17,887 nucleotides of DNA from Propionibacterium sp. (GCA_022837595.1 JALHFX010000042.1:1-17887); one strand, 5' to 3'; positions 5,888-12,032 are shown, numbered from the stretch's first letter. The notes: generated by a model not told the origin, from the letters alone. Translations and numbers: made by a program.

Positions 5888-7174
5888 TCATTGCGCCGGC
5901 GGCCTCAGATGCAGCCGGCCATCCTCCAAGGCAAGCATGAAGTGAAGATTCGCTGGCATGGCGGATCTGCCCCGCACGGGGTCAAGTCGTTCCACGTATC
6001 CACTCTCTCCGCGCACCTTCAGGGTTCCCACTGTCTGACCTTGTGCGTTTCGGACCACCCAGTCGGCGCATCGCTCAAGCAACGCAGACAGCTTCACCGT
6101 CAGTCTTGAAGCTTCGGTCGTTGGCACATCACCGCTCACCCTGGCTTCGATCTGGAGCGCCACCATGCGCTTGAAGTCGCGCTTGTGGCTCAGAATCTTC
6201 CGTAGGTAGGCGAAGACGGCGCGACCTCGAAGTGCCGAGATGTTGTGCCAGAAGAGCTTCACGATCGACCCCAATACCCCCTGCTGGCCTTGCTCCCTTG
6301 CGAAGGACATCAGGGCGCAGACGAGTCCTTTGCTGACGCCAAGCTCCTTCACCAACGGTAGAACGTCGATCGGAAGTCGGGTTGCAGGATCGATCTTGTT
6401 CTCCGAATCCCTCTCAACCGTTGGCGATTGGGTCGTGCGCATACGCGTGGGAGGCTGTTCTGAAAGTTGACGGGTAGGGGTAGGTTCATCTTGTAAACCG
6501 TGTCCCACCTTGGCACACGGCCCCTGTGGATAAACCATCCCGGAGGCGCTTGCCACGGCCTCCCTGGGTTCGCACCCATCCTCCCATCCCTGTTCGTTGT
6601 CCTCCCAGGACTGCCGACCGCTCTCCCACTCGTCGACGGCCGCCAGCGCGTCCTCTGAAGGCGACTTCTCAGGCCTGTCGGCCTGTACGACGACTCCGGC
6701 ACCCAGGCCGAGCATCACGAGCGCCTTGTCCAGAAGGTAGATGTGGCTGCGGCCGTATTGACCGTAGCAGCGCGCGCCCCAGAGCCGGCACTGTTCGCGG
6801 CGGATGTAGCCTTGAGCCTCGAGCTCCTTCAAGCCGCGAAAAAGAGCAGAACGACTGCCGAGGATGCTTTCAGTCAGAAGTGTGTCGCGGAAGGCAAACA
6901 CGGGCTCTTCTGGCTTTTTCGTGTTGAAGAACGCAAGTACGCCATAGAGCGCCTGGCGGGCGCAGCGACTCAGGTCGATGCAATGAAGTCGATCCAGTGC
7001 GATGGCGCGAGCACGGATGAGCGGAGCAGGCAAGAAGCGCGGGCGCGGTTTGCCCACATCCGCTGGATCTGCAGCAGATGGGTCGATCGTGGCCATAACG
7101 TTTGAAATGTCCAGGAACGCCTGCTTTTTGCAGGCATAGGTATCCCTTGACGCTTTCCACCGCTCTGGTACCAT
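5888..7174 (-). CDS. Replication-initiator-like protein with N-terminal winged helix
   Basis: 428 residues from ATG at 7174; another ATG at 7096 (MATIDPSAADPADVGKPRPR) is a possible shorter start. Residues about 68-150 (CARQALYGVLAFFN, LLTESILGSRSALFRGLKEL, GYIRREQ, GRSHIYLLD) form a winged helix-turn-helix like those of plasmid Rep and phage O-type initiators. A linker rich in Glu, Pro and Thr (about 165-265) separates this from a C-terminal helical domain (PLVKELGVSKGLVCALMSF, VFAYLRKILSHKRDF). It lies directly downstream of parAB on the same strand. An exact DnaA box (6525-6533) falls inside the linker-coding part. A 13/14-bp inverted repeat spans its start codon, and an antisense transcript is proposed over its leader. 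Function as initiator is inferred from fold and context. Confidence 0.68.
   Translation of the reverse strand: MVPERWKASRDTYACKKQAFLDISNVMATIDPSAADPADVGKPRPRFLPAPLIRARAIALDRLHCIDLSRCARQALYGVLAFFNTKKPEEPVFAFRDTLLTESILGSRSALFRGLKELEAQGYIRREQCRLWGARCYGQYGRSHIYLLDKALVMLGLGAGVVVQADRPEKSPSEDALAAVDEWESGRQSWEDNEQGWEDGCEPREAVASASGMVYPQGPCAKVGHGLQDEPTPTRQLSEQPPTRMRTTQSPTVERDSENKIDPATRLPIDVLPLVKELGVSKGLVCALMSFAREQGQQGVLGSIVKLFWHNISALRGRAVFAYLRKILSHKRDFKRMVALQIEARVSGDVPTTEASRLTVKLSALLERCADWVVRNAQGQTVGTLKVRGESGYVERLDPVRGRSAMPANLHFMLALEDGRLHLRPPAQ
6525..6533 (-). promoter_or_regulatory. DnaA box inside rep
   Basis: TGTGGATAA on the plus strand is an exact match to the consensus DnaA box TTATCCACA on the minus strand. 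It lies within the linker-coding part of the replication-initiator-like gene. In lambda-type systems the origin lies inside the initiator gene, so this could mark the origin, but a single 9-mer may be chance and I see no iteron array beside it. Confidence 0.35.
7147..7174 (+). promoter_or_regulatory. Candidate sigma-70 promoter for an antisense RNA
   Basis: TTGACG (7147-7152, 5/6 to the -35 consensus), a 16-bp spacer and TACCAT (7169-7174, 4/6 to the -10) stand on the plus strand, pointing away from rep and across its leader. The -10 overlaps the palindrome TGGTACCA (7166-7173), so the same site could bind a repressor. Confidence 0.4.
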
Positions 7175-7226
7175 TTGCCTCGAGTTGGGGGCATTGACCG
7201 GTTGGCGCCGGTTGGTACCAGAGTGG
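7160..7226 (-). repeat. Inverted repeat with TGGTACCA cores around the rep start
   Basis: CCGCTCTGGTACCA (7160-7173) is the inverse of TGGTACCAGAGTGG (7213-7226), matching 13 of 14 positions, with 39 bases between. Each arm contains the self-palindrome TGGTACCA; the two centres are 47 bp apart. One arm covers codons 1-5 of rep. In the rep mRNA the arms could pair and shut off the start codon; as DNA they could be paired operators allowing looping. Confidence 0.6.
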
Positions 7227-7291
7227 TATGAAGCATCCCTTATCGAGAGAAACCCGGTTTCAGTTGGCGCTGAAACCGGGTTTTTCTTTTT
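7181..7291 (+). ncRNA. Candidate antisense (counter-transcript) RNA to the rep leader
   Basis: A plus-strand RNA of about 110 nt is proposed from the promoter at 7147-7174 to the T-rich terminator ending near 7291. It is fully complementary to the leader of the rep mRNA. It would fold into ACCGG-loop-CCGGT (7197-7212) and the long terminator stem (7250-7283). Both loops are the identical hexamer TTGGCG, which as RNA (UUGGCG) contains the YUNR U-turn typical of antisense kissing loops. The same hexamer is a known conserved loop in replication-control RNAs of IncI/IncB/IncFII-type plasmids. Transcription start and existence are inferred, not shown. Confidence 0.45.
7250..7291 (+). terminator. 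Strong intrinsic terminator (plus strand) between rep and parB
   Basis: A perfect 14-bp stem AAACCCGGTTTCAG / CTGAAACCGGGTTT (7250-7263 with 7270-7283) has a 6-base loop TTGGCG and is followed by a T-rich tract (TTTTTCTTTT). The T tract is on the plus strand, where no protein gene runs into it, which points to a small plus-strand RNA. On the minus strand the tail is poor, so it is less likely to stop the parAB transcript. Confidence 0.85.
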
Positions 7292-7338
7292 CTGCAGGAT
7301 GTGTTCGTTGTGCCGCTACATGGCTATCTCCGTGCTCC

Positions 7339-7374
7339 AAAAATGCGAAACCCCGCTTCAGGGGCGGGGTTTCG
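7339..7374 (-). terminator. Intrinsic terminator of the parAB transcript
   Basis: CGAAACCCCGC (7346-7356) pairs perfectly with GCGGGGTTTCG (7364-7374) over a 7-base loop. On the minus strand the stem is followed within a few bases by five T residues (7343-7339). It lies just past the end of parB and the two parS candidates. Confidence 0.75.
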
Positions 7375-7398
7375 ATGTGTTTAACCGGTTAAACACAT
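7375..7398. promoter_or_regulatory. parS candidate 1 (24-bp perfect palindrome)
   Basis: A perfect 24-bp palindrome centred between 7386 and 7387, with core GTTTAACCGGTTAAAC and matching ATGT/ACAT outer bases. The same 16-bp core recurs 67 bp away. A site downstream of parB is the usual place for parS in class Ia partition systems, and the form resembles the 13-bp KorB operator with TTTA/TAAA ends. Binding by the ParB encoded here is inferred. Confidence 0.7.
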
Positions 7399-7445
7399 GG
7401 CGTAACCAGTAAGGCTCGGGGTGGGCACGCAGGCCTCGGGCTAAA

Positions 7446-7461
7446 GTTTAACCGGTTAAAC
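7446..7461. promoter_or_regulatory. parS candidate 2 (16-bp palindrome overlapping parB stop)
   Basis: GTTTAACCGGTTAAAC is a perfect 16-bp palindrome, identical to the core of the first site. It overlaps the parB stop codon, which begins inside the right half of the palindrome. Confidence 0.7.
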
Positions 7462-8493
7462 CCCATGCCCTTCCTCCTGGTCGTGAGACTGTTCGTCCAC
7501 CTGATCCTCAGCTGCAGTTGCGATCAGCGCCTCAAGCTGCTCTGTGAATTTCGCTCTCTTGGCGGGGTCGGTGATCGTCAGGTTCATCTCGATGGAATCG
7601 CCGCGTTGCTTGTAGAAACCGTTGCTAAAGCGCAAATGTTTAGATGACCTTTGCGTTCTCTGGGGTTTAGGTTCAATCACGGCCTGCGCTTGGCTTGTGA
7701 GCCAGGCGTTAGTGTGATCTTCTTCTGAGAACCTAACTGCAAGTCGAACTGCGTGCTTCAAGCCGACTCGCTCAACAACCTTTGATATCTGGTATGAGGC
7801 ACGTGCCCCAAACTTCTTCGGGTTGGCGCGCACGATTTCGAGTACATCTTCGGGAAGCTTTCCAAACGAGCGGTAGAAGGTGATGAGCGATTTCGAAATT
7901 CCGGCCCGCCTGGCGATCTCCGCCGCCGAATGACCCAGCGCGATCAGCTTCTCGTAGAACATCGCCCGATCAAGATCGCAGTGTTGATCACGCTCCTCGT
8001 TTTGCTGATATCCAAACCATGCCGACTCTTCTAGCGACATGTCCTCATGGACTTCGGCCAGAAGTTCGCGCATGACCTGATGGTCTCGGCACGCCTGCAC
8101 GCGGGTCCAGCCGTCGCAGATGATGAATCGACCGGGCTCGTCGGGATTCGGAATGACGTGGATTGGATCGTGCTGCCCCTGGGTGAGAAGCGCGTTGGCA
8201 CGGTCGCGGACCATTTCCGCCGTATAGATCTCCCGCGGAGCAAGCGGATTGGGATCGATGAGCGAGATGTCGATCTTCCGGTACTTGCGTTCAGACGCCT
8301 CCTCGGTCTTGGCCGTTACATGACCATCCGGCTCATGTTCGCGAAGCACCTCTTCGAGCGAGCGACTCGGTCCGGATGGAGGGTGAGTCATCACCATGCC
8401 GTGCGATACGGGTTTCGGAGTGCGTTCGGCACGCAACTGAGCGTTGAACTCGTCCTCGGACAAAGACTTCGAGGAGCGCGGCTTATTGACCAT
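7456..8493 (-). CDS. parB: ParB/KorB-family partition protein
   Basis: 345 residues. The N-terminal 70 residues are flexible and would hold the ParA-interacting region. About 74-165 is the ParB N-terminal domain (ISLIDPNPLAPREIYTAEMV, QHDPIHVIPNP, FIICDGWTRVQACR, GYQQNEERD), and about 186-210 a helix-turn-helix (SAAEIARRAGISKSLITFY). The usual GERRxRA CTP-binding box reads DGWTRVQACR here, as in more distant ParB relatives. The C-terminal part would dimerise. It binds centromere sites; two palindromic candidates lie at and just past its stop. It starts one base after the parA stop, so both are made from one mRNA. Confidence 0.9.
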   Translation of the reverse strand: MVNKPRSSKSLSEDEFNAQLRAERTPKPVSHGMVMTHPPSGPSRSLEEVLREHEPDGHVTAKTEEASERKYRKIDISLIDPNPLAPREIYTAEMVRDRANALLTQGQHDPIHVIPNPDEPGRFIICDGWTRVQACRDHQVMRELLAEVHEDMSLEESAWFGYQQNEERDQHCDLDRAMFYEKLIALGHSAAEIARRAGISKSLITFYRSFGKLPEDVLEIVRANPKKFGARASYQISKVVERVGLKHAVRLAVRFSEEDHTNAWLTSQAQAVIEPKPQRTQRSSKHLRFSNGFYKQRGDSIEMNLTITDPAKRAKFTEQLEALIATAAEDQVDEQSHDQEEGHGV

Positions 8494-8494
8494 G

Positions 8495-9598
8495 TCAGAT
8501 CACCCCCATTTTCTGCAAAAGCTCACGGGCCACATCGTGGAGTTGCTCCGCGGCACCCCCGGTCGGACGCGCAAGCACGAGCGGGGGTTGTTCTTCGTCT
8601 TCGGAGAGCGTCTTCGGAAACTCTTCGCTTCGATGCACCATCACACTGAGCAGCGCACCCGGATACTCCGTCGAGAGCTTGCCCACTTGGCTGTAGACCC
8701 GCAGTCTGTTCGGGACATGGAAGTTACCGATCATCACCAGCTGTGGTGAGCGGCCCACGTCGTCGTGCATGTCCTGCAACACGGACGAGAGGTACGACAC
8801 CGCCTTAGTCGAGTAACGCTCGAGCGAGACAGGGGCAATCACGAAATCGGACGCCAGCAGCGCTCCACGGGTCATGCGGTTCTTAGCCGGCGCGGCATCG
8901 AACAGAATCACGTCGTAACCGGACAGATCGAAGAGCGGATTCGTGCCTGCAATCCCTTCAGCGATCAGTGCCGCGATCTTCAGATCCGACTTCTTTCCTT
9001 CGATCGCATCGTAGGTGAGGATCGTGTCCAGGCGATCCAGAGTGAGATCCGACGGAATGAGGTGCGGGCCGTTCTCGCCGAAAGGCTTCTTTATGACATC
9101 TGAGAGTGATGCGCGCCCACCCGGCCAACCCGGCACGAGGTGGCCCAGGTGATATTGAACGACCCGCTCCTCGGGCACCCCCGTCTCGCGTGCCTCTTCG
9201 AGCGTGAGCTCCGAGTCGTACCCGAAAGCAAGCGTCAAGTTCGCCTGAAAGTCCAGGTCGATCACCAGCGTCTTGAGCCCCATCAGAGCAAAGATCGATG
9301 CAATGTTCGCAGTCAGCGTCGTCTTGCCCACGCCTCCCTTGGGGGCATAGACCGTGCCGATTGCGCGCTTCTTGACAGTGATCTTGGGGCGGTGCTCCCG
9401 GCGCCACGCTGCCAGATCGAACACGTTCTCGATCGAGAACTGGCGAACCTTTGGACCCGACTCCTGGCGGGCAACCTCCACCCCTGACTCATCGACATAA
9501 CGGCGCACCGAGTCGACGGTGGTGTCGAGCATTCGGGCAACCGCCTGAACCTTGTAAGAAGCCTGCACGACGCACCCCATCCAAAATAGATGGCGCAT
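8495..9598 (-). CDS. parA: ParA partition ATPase, class Ia (with N-terminal HTH)
   Basis: 367 residues from ATG at 9598, with a weak GAGAAG sequence upstream; an ATG at 9580 is an alternative start. Residues about 15-65 (VQAVARMLDTTVDSVRRYV... FSIENVFDLAAWRR) form a MerR-like helix-turn-helix. Then come the deviant Walker A box KGGVGKTT at 87-94, LVIDLDFQANLT near 111-122, and the Walker B region YDVILFDAAPAKN. An N-terminal HTH is typical of class Ia ParA proteins, which act as ATP-driven DNA positioning motors and also repress their own promoter. Inverted repeats around a likely promoter just upstream fit such autorepression. Confidence 0.93.
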   Translation of the reverse strand: MRHLFWMGCVVQASYKVQAVARMLDTTVDSVRRYVDESGVEVARQESGPKVRQFSIENVFDLAAWRREHRPKITVKKRAIGTVYAPKGGVGKTTLTANIASIFALMGLKTLVIDLDFQANLTLAFGYDSELTLEEARETGVPEERVVQYHLGHLVPGWPGGRASLSDVIKKPFGENGPHLIPSDLTLDRLDTILTYDAIEGKKSDLKIAALIAEGIAGTNPLFDLSGYDVILFDAAPAKNRMTRGALLASDFVIAPVSLERYSTKAVSYLSSVLQDMHDDVGRSPQLVMIGNFHVPNRLRVYSQVGKLSTEYPGALLSVMVHRSEEFPKTLSEDEEQPPLVLARPTGGAAEQLHDVARELLQKMGVI

Positions 9599-9619
9599 CT
9601 TACTTCTCAGATAAAGCTC

Positions 9620-9671
9620 GCTGCAAGGAGTTTACGACAATAACGGCGTTTTGCCTTGCAGCAAAGCTGCA
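9620..9671 (-). promoter_or_regulatory. Candidate parA promoter and ParA operator repeats
   Basis: GCTGCAAGG (9620-9628) is the inverse of CCTTGCAGC (9654-9662), and TGCAGC (9657-9662) is inverse to GCTGCA (9666-9671), so the half-site occurs three times. On the minus strand a plausible promoter, TTGCTG-16-TATTGT, sits inside these repeats. The arrangement fits operator sites for the HTH of class Ia ParA. Confidence 0.45.
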
Positions 9672-9761
9672 GTATGAGTGCGATGGAAGTGACGCCGCCT
9701 AAAAAAGTGGCACTCGCTACTCTCCCTACGCCGCACTGCTATGGGCGCGTGGCCCAGTGAG

Positions 9762-9784
9762 ATTTCCACAGAAAATGTGGATAA
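9762..9784. promoter_or_regulatory. DnaA box pair in inverted orientation
   Basis: TGTGGATAA (9776-9784) is an exact DnaA box on the minus strand. ATTTCCACA (9762-9770) is a 7/9 match on the plus strand, so the two form an inverted pair with TCCACA/TGTGGA arms. They lie in the intergenic region upstream of parA, a usual place for a plasmid origin. Confidence 0.45.
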
Positions 9785-10183
9785 CTCCGACCGGTGGCAG
9801 TGCGGTTAATCGCGTCGGTTACGGGAAGTGGTGAACCGGGACGTCATACCCCAACAAGAGGCCGACCTCAGCCGGGTTTCTGTTGTTGCAGCCTCAAAAA
9901 TGACTCGCACGTCCCATCGCTGAAACGCTCGCACGTCCTGCACAGAAGCCCACCGGAGAGCCCATGCCGCACGAGCGCCCTGGCACTCTCAGCTTTCCTC
10001 TTGCTGTTCAAAACAGGACAACCTGCAAGCCGGTAAGAGAGCACGGAATAAGCAGTGTTTTGCTCGATCGTATTTTCCACCTTCTTCTCCAGTTGGGTGA
10101 TGTCGTCCGGAACGCTCTTGCATGATCGGAGGGTTTTTGTATTCTGGATCCAAAAATCCACCAAGCGCATAGGAGCAGTGTGC

Positions 10184-10753
10184 ATGGGAGTCCTCAGCAG
10201 CCGCAATCCAGCCATGACCGACCTCGTCATCCAGGCCGACGCATTCGCGGCTGCAGCGCACGCCGCGATCGATCACCGCCGCAAGTACACCGGCGAACCG
10301 TACATCGAGCACCCGCGAGAAGTCGCCCGCATCGTCGCTTCCGTAACGGCCGATCACGAGGTGATCGCTGCGGCGCTTCTTCACGATACGGTCGAGGACA
10401 CGCCGGTGACGCTCGAGCAGATCGAGGATCTGTTCGGCCCTCGCGTTGCTTCGCTTGTCGAGCAGCTCACGGACGTGTCTCGTCCGGAGGACGGCAACCG
10501 TCGTACTCGCAAGGCGATCGACCTCGCCCACACGGCGACGGCAACGCCCGAGGCGAAGACGGTGAAGCTCGCCGACCTCATCAGCAACACGCGCACGATT
10601 GTCGAGTTCGACCCCGATTTCGCCAGAGTGTACCTGGCTGAGAAGGCGCGGCTGCTTGAGGTGCTCAAGGAGGGGAACGCAGACCTGCACGCAATGGCAT
10701 CGATGCTTCTTGTCCAGTCGAGACAGAGACTGTACGAAGCCAGCGAGCGGTAG
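10184..10753 (+). CDS. Small HD-domain (p)ppGpp hydrolase-like protein
   Basis: 189 residues from ATG at 10184, which has AGGAG 8 nt upstream; the frame opens earlier, but only this start has a ribosome site. The protein has the Mesh1/SpoT-type hydrolase pattern: HRRKYTGEPYIEHP (31-44), ALLHDTVEDT (64-73) with the metal-binding HD and catalytic ED pairs, and AKTVKLADLISNT (124-136). It has no synthetase, TGS or ACT domain, so it is a stand-alone small alarmone hydrolase type. Such enzymes remove the pyrophosphate of (p)ppGpp; some relatives act on NADPH or (pp)pApp made by toxins. No partner synthetase is visible nearby. Substrate is inferred. Confidence 0.85.
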   Translation: MGVLSSRNPAMTDLVIQADAFAAAAHAAIDHRRKYTGEPYIEHPREVARIVASVTADHEVIAAALLHDTVEDTPVTLEQIEDLFGPRVASLVEQLTDVSRPEDGNRRTRKAIDLAHTATATPEAKTVKLADLISNTRTIVEFDPDFARVYLAEKARLLEVLKEGNADLHAMASMLLVQSRQRLYEASER

Positions 10754-10905
10754 CGCACCGCGACATCGGCGCTTCTGCCAACGCCTATTTCGAGCGGGGT
10801 TGGCTGGCCCCCTTGTATAACGACCCAAAAGCCGTGTTTTATGAAGTGGTCGGTATCGAATCCATGCTGCATGATTGGCCTGCCGCATCCCAAGGAGATC
10901 AAGGC

Positions 10906-11151
10906 ATGCCCATCGAGCCCCGCTACATCGTCATCAAGCGCCGCGATGCGCATGCTTACCTCACTTTGGAAGAGCAAAACCTGATTCACGCGCTGGCGAT
11001 GAAGGTCGAGCGCATGCGCACTCTCAGCGGCCGCTCGCGCATGAATGCGCTGGTGATCGAGGAAGACTGGCCCGAGTACCACCAGGCACGCGACATGCTC
11101 ACTCAGCGTATCGCCCTGTCTCAACATGAACAGCAGGGCAATCGTGAATGA
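10906..11151 (+). CDS. Hypothetical protein (81 aa)
   Basis: ATG at 10906 follows AAGGAG with 8-nt spacing, a strong ribosome site that decides this start over the in-frame ATG at 10813. The protein (MPIEPRYIVIKRRDAHAYLT...) starts with a short strand region, then two helices rich in Glu, Arg and Leu (EEQNLIHALAMKVERMRTLS and EYHQARDMLTQRIALSQHEQ). No known motif. It is a small soluble protein of unknown function. Confidence 0.65.
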   Translation: MPIEPRYIVIKRRDAHAYLTLEEQNLIHALAMKVERMRTLSGRSRMNALVIEEDWPEYHQARDMLTQRIALSQHEQQGNRE

Positions 11152-11374
11152 AAAGGCCGAAATTGACGAAGCGCTGGCGCACTGGCCTGAACTTCAGGAT
11201 GCATGGCAGAAGGCGAACACCCCGGCGGCGATTGAAGAATCGCCGCCAATACCAAAACACGATGCGTCGCCATTACTGGCGGAACTTGGAGTTCGGCTTT
11301 CCCTTTTTGGCTGCCCTGGCGTTCAGCTCGTCAGCTTACTCGCCACGACCTATCCATTCGGCGCTGAGCAATAG
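11126..11374 (+). CDS. Doubtful ORF (82 aa) overlapping the previous gene
   Basis: ATG at 11126 lies inside the end of the preceding gene. The first 45 residues (NEKAEIDEALAHWPELQDAW...) have coding-like composition; the remainder does not. There is no ribosome site. A perfect 10-bp hairpin lies within it (11224-11247). A competing frame from ATG at 11148 overlaps the previous stop as ATGA but is very Arg-rich and less protein-like. Either could be real or neither. Confidence 0.3.
   Translation: MNSRAIVNEKAEIDEALAHWPELQDAWQKANTPAAIEESPPIPKHDASPLLAELGVRLSLFGCPGVQLVSLLATTYPFGAEQ
11224..11247. repeat. Perfect 10-bp hairpin with 4-base loop
   Basis: GGCGGCGATT and AATCGCCGCC pair perfectly around the loop GAAG. 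There is no T tract on either side, so it is not a standard intrinsic terminator, yet it stands about 70 bases after the stop of the 81-aa gene and could end or stabilise that mRNA. Confidence 0.5.
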
Positions 11375-11451
11375 GCCCTTGCAAGCGCAAGGTTCTCTGA
11401 GAGAATTAAATCAAACGACACGCTTATTCCCGACCGCAATTCAGGCGATCG

Positions 11452-11540
11452 GGTTCGAAAGGCAAGCCGCTGACCTTCTTCAGCTTGCCAAGCAACCTCC
11501 TCGGTATCACCTCAAAGGTCGGCGGCTTCCCTTTCGAATC
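11452..11540. repeat. 26-bp imperfect inverted repeat ending at the tRNA
   Basis: The segment 11452-11477 (GGTTCGAAAGGCAAGCCGCT...) is the inverse of 11515-11540, matching 23 of 26 positions, with 37 bases between. The right arm ends on the first base of the tRNA-Pro gene. It could be a processing hairpin on the tRNA precursor or a remnant of a mobile element. Confidence 0.6.
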
Positions 11541-11616
11541 GGTGTGTAGCGCAGTCCGGTAGCGCGCTTGCTTTGGGAGCAAGACGTCGGGGGTTCGAAT
11601 CCCTCCACACCGACCA
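11540..11616 (+). tRNA. tRNA-Pro (anticodon UGG)
   Basis: A complete cloverleaf of 77 bases. The acceptor stem CGGTGTG (11540-11546) pairs with CACACCG (11606-11612), the discriminator is A, and CCA is encoded (11614-11616). The anticodon stem CTTGC/GCAAG encloses the loop TTTGGGA, with TGG at 11574-11576, which reads CCA and other CCN codons. The T loop is TTCGAAT. The 3' end of a tRNA gene is a common integration site for integrative elements. I found no second copy of its 3' end in the window. Confidence 0.97.
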
Positions 11617-11681
11617 TTGTCTGCTCCAAGAAAATCAACTTCCGGCTTATTCAAGCCAATCACCGCAATAAGGAGTTCTGT

Positions 11682-11957
11682 ATGAATATCAAGCTCGTCG
11701 CCACCTTCTCGACCGTTGCCTGCATCATGCTGGCCACCCTCTCCCCGGCGCATGCCGAGAAGGCCGAGAGTGCCGAGAATAAGATGAAGGTGGTGCCGAC
11801 GCAGAAGGCACAGACCTAGGAACACGATGTCGCTCAAACTGCCCGTGATTACAAAGAAGGTAAGATCGTGTGCAAGAAGAGTACGCGCTCGTCCGATTCG
11901 GCGGACGTTGGTACCGTCCTGTGGATGTGGGCCAACCACTGCGATTACGTGAAGTAA
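11682..11957 (+). pseudogene. Small secreted protein gene interrupted by an in-frame amber codon
   Basis: ATG at 11682 has AAGGAG 6 nt upstream. The first 25 residues (MNIKLVATFSTVACIMLATL, ending SPAHA) are a clear signal peptide with an AHA cleavage site. After 45 codons there is TAG at 11817-11819, then the same frame continues for 45 more codons of protein-like sequence (EHDVAQTARDYKEGKIVCKK ... HCDYVK) to TAA at 11957. The second half has two Cys that could form a disulfide. Changing TAG to CAG (Gln) would restore a 91-residue periplasmic protein. Most simply it is a nonsense mutation or sequencing error; readthrough by a suppressor tRNA is less likely. Family unknown. Confidence 0.65.
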
Positions 11958-11995
11958 ACATCTGATGATCGGAATGCCTGGGTTAGGCCCGGGCA

Positions 11996-12032
11996 GTAAG
12001 CGAAAGCCCCTGAAGCAGCCGCTTTCGCTTAC
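11996..12032. terminator. 12-bp perfect hairpin after the secreted-protein gene
   Basis: GTAAGCGAAAGC (11996-12007) pairs with GCTTTCGCTTAC (12021-12032) over a 13-base loop. There is no T tract on either strand, so this may be a weak or Rho-assisted terminator, or an mRNA-stabilising hairpin, between the amber-split gene and the lipoprotein gene. Confidence 0.45.

Larger units (their letters stand above)
9599..10183. other. Large intergenic control region between divergent parA and the HD gene
   Basis: About 585 bases with no convincing gene. It holds the parA promoter and its inverted repeats (9620-9671), a DnaA box pair (9762-9784), two direct copies of CTCGCACGTCC 24 bp apart (9904-9914 and 9928-9938), and a weak promoter candidate for the HD gene (TTGCAT at 10118, TATTCT at 10140, 16-bp spacer). 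Long open frames here on the minus strand have poor composition and no ribosome site. It is a possible replication origin or incompatibility region. Confidence 0.6.

Noticed and set aside
9989..10888. A 299-residue minus-strand ORF opposite the HD hydrolase gene.
   Set aside because: Shadow of a gene with intact HD/ED motifs; no ribosome site.
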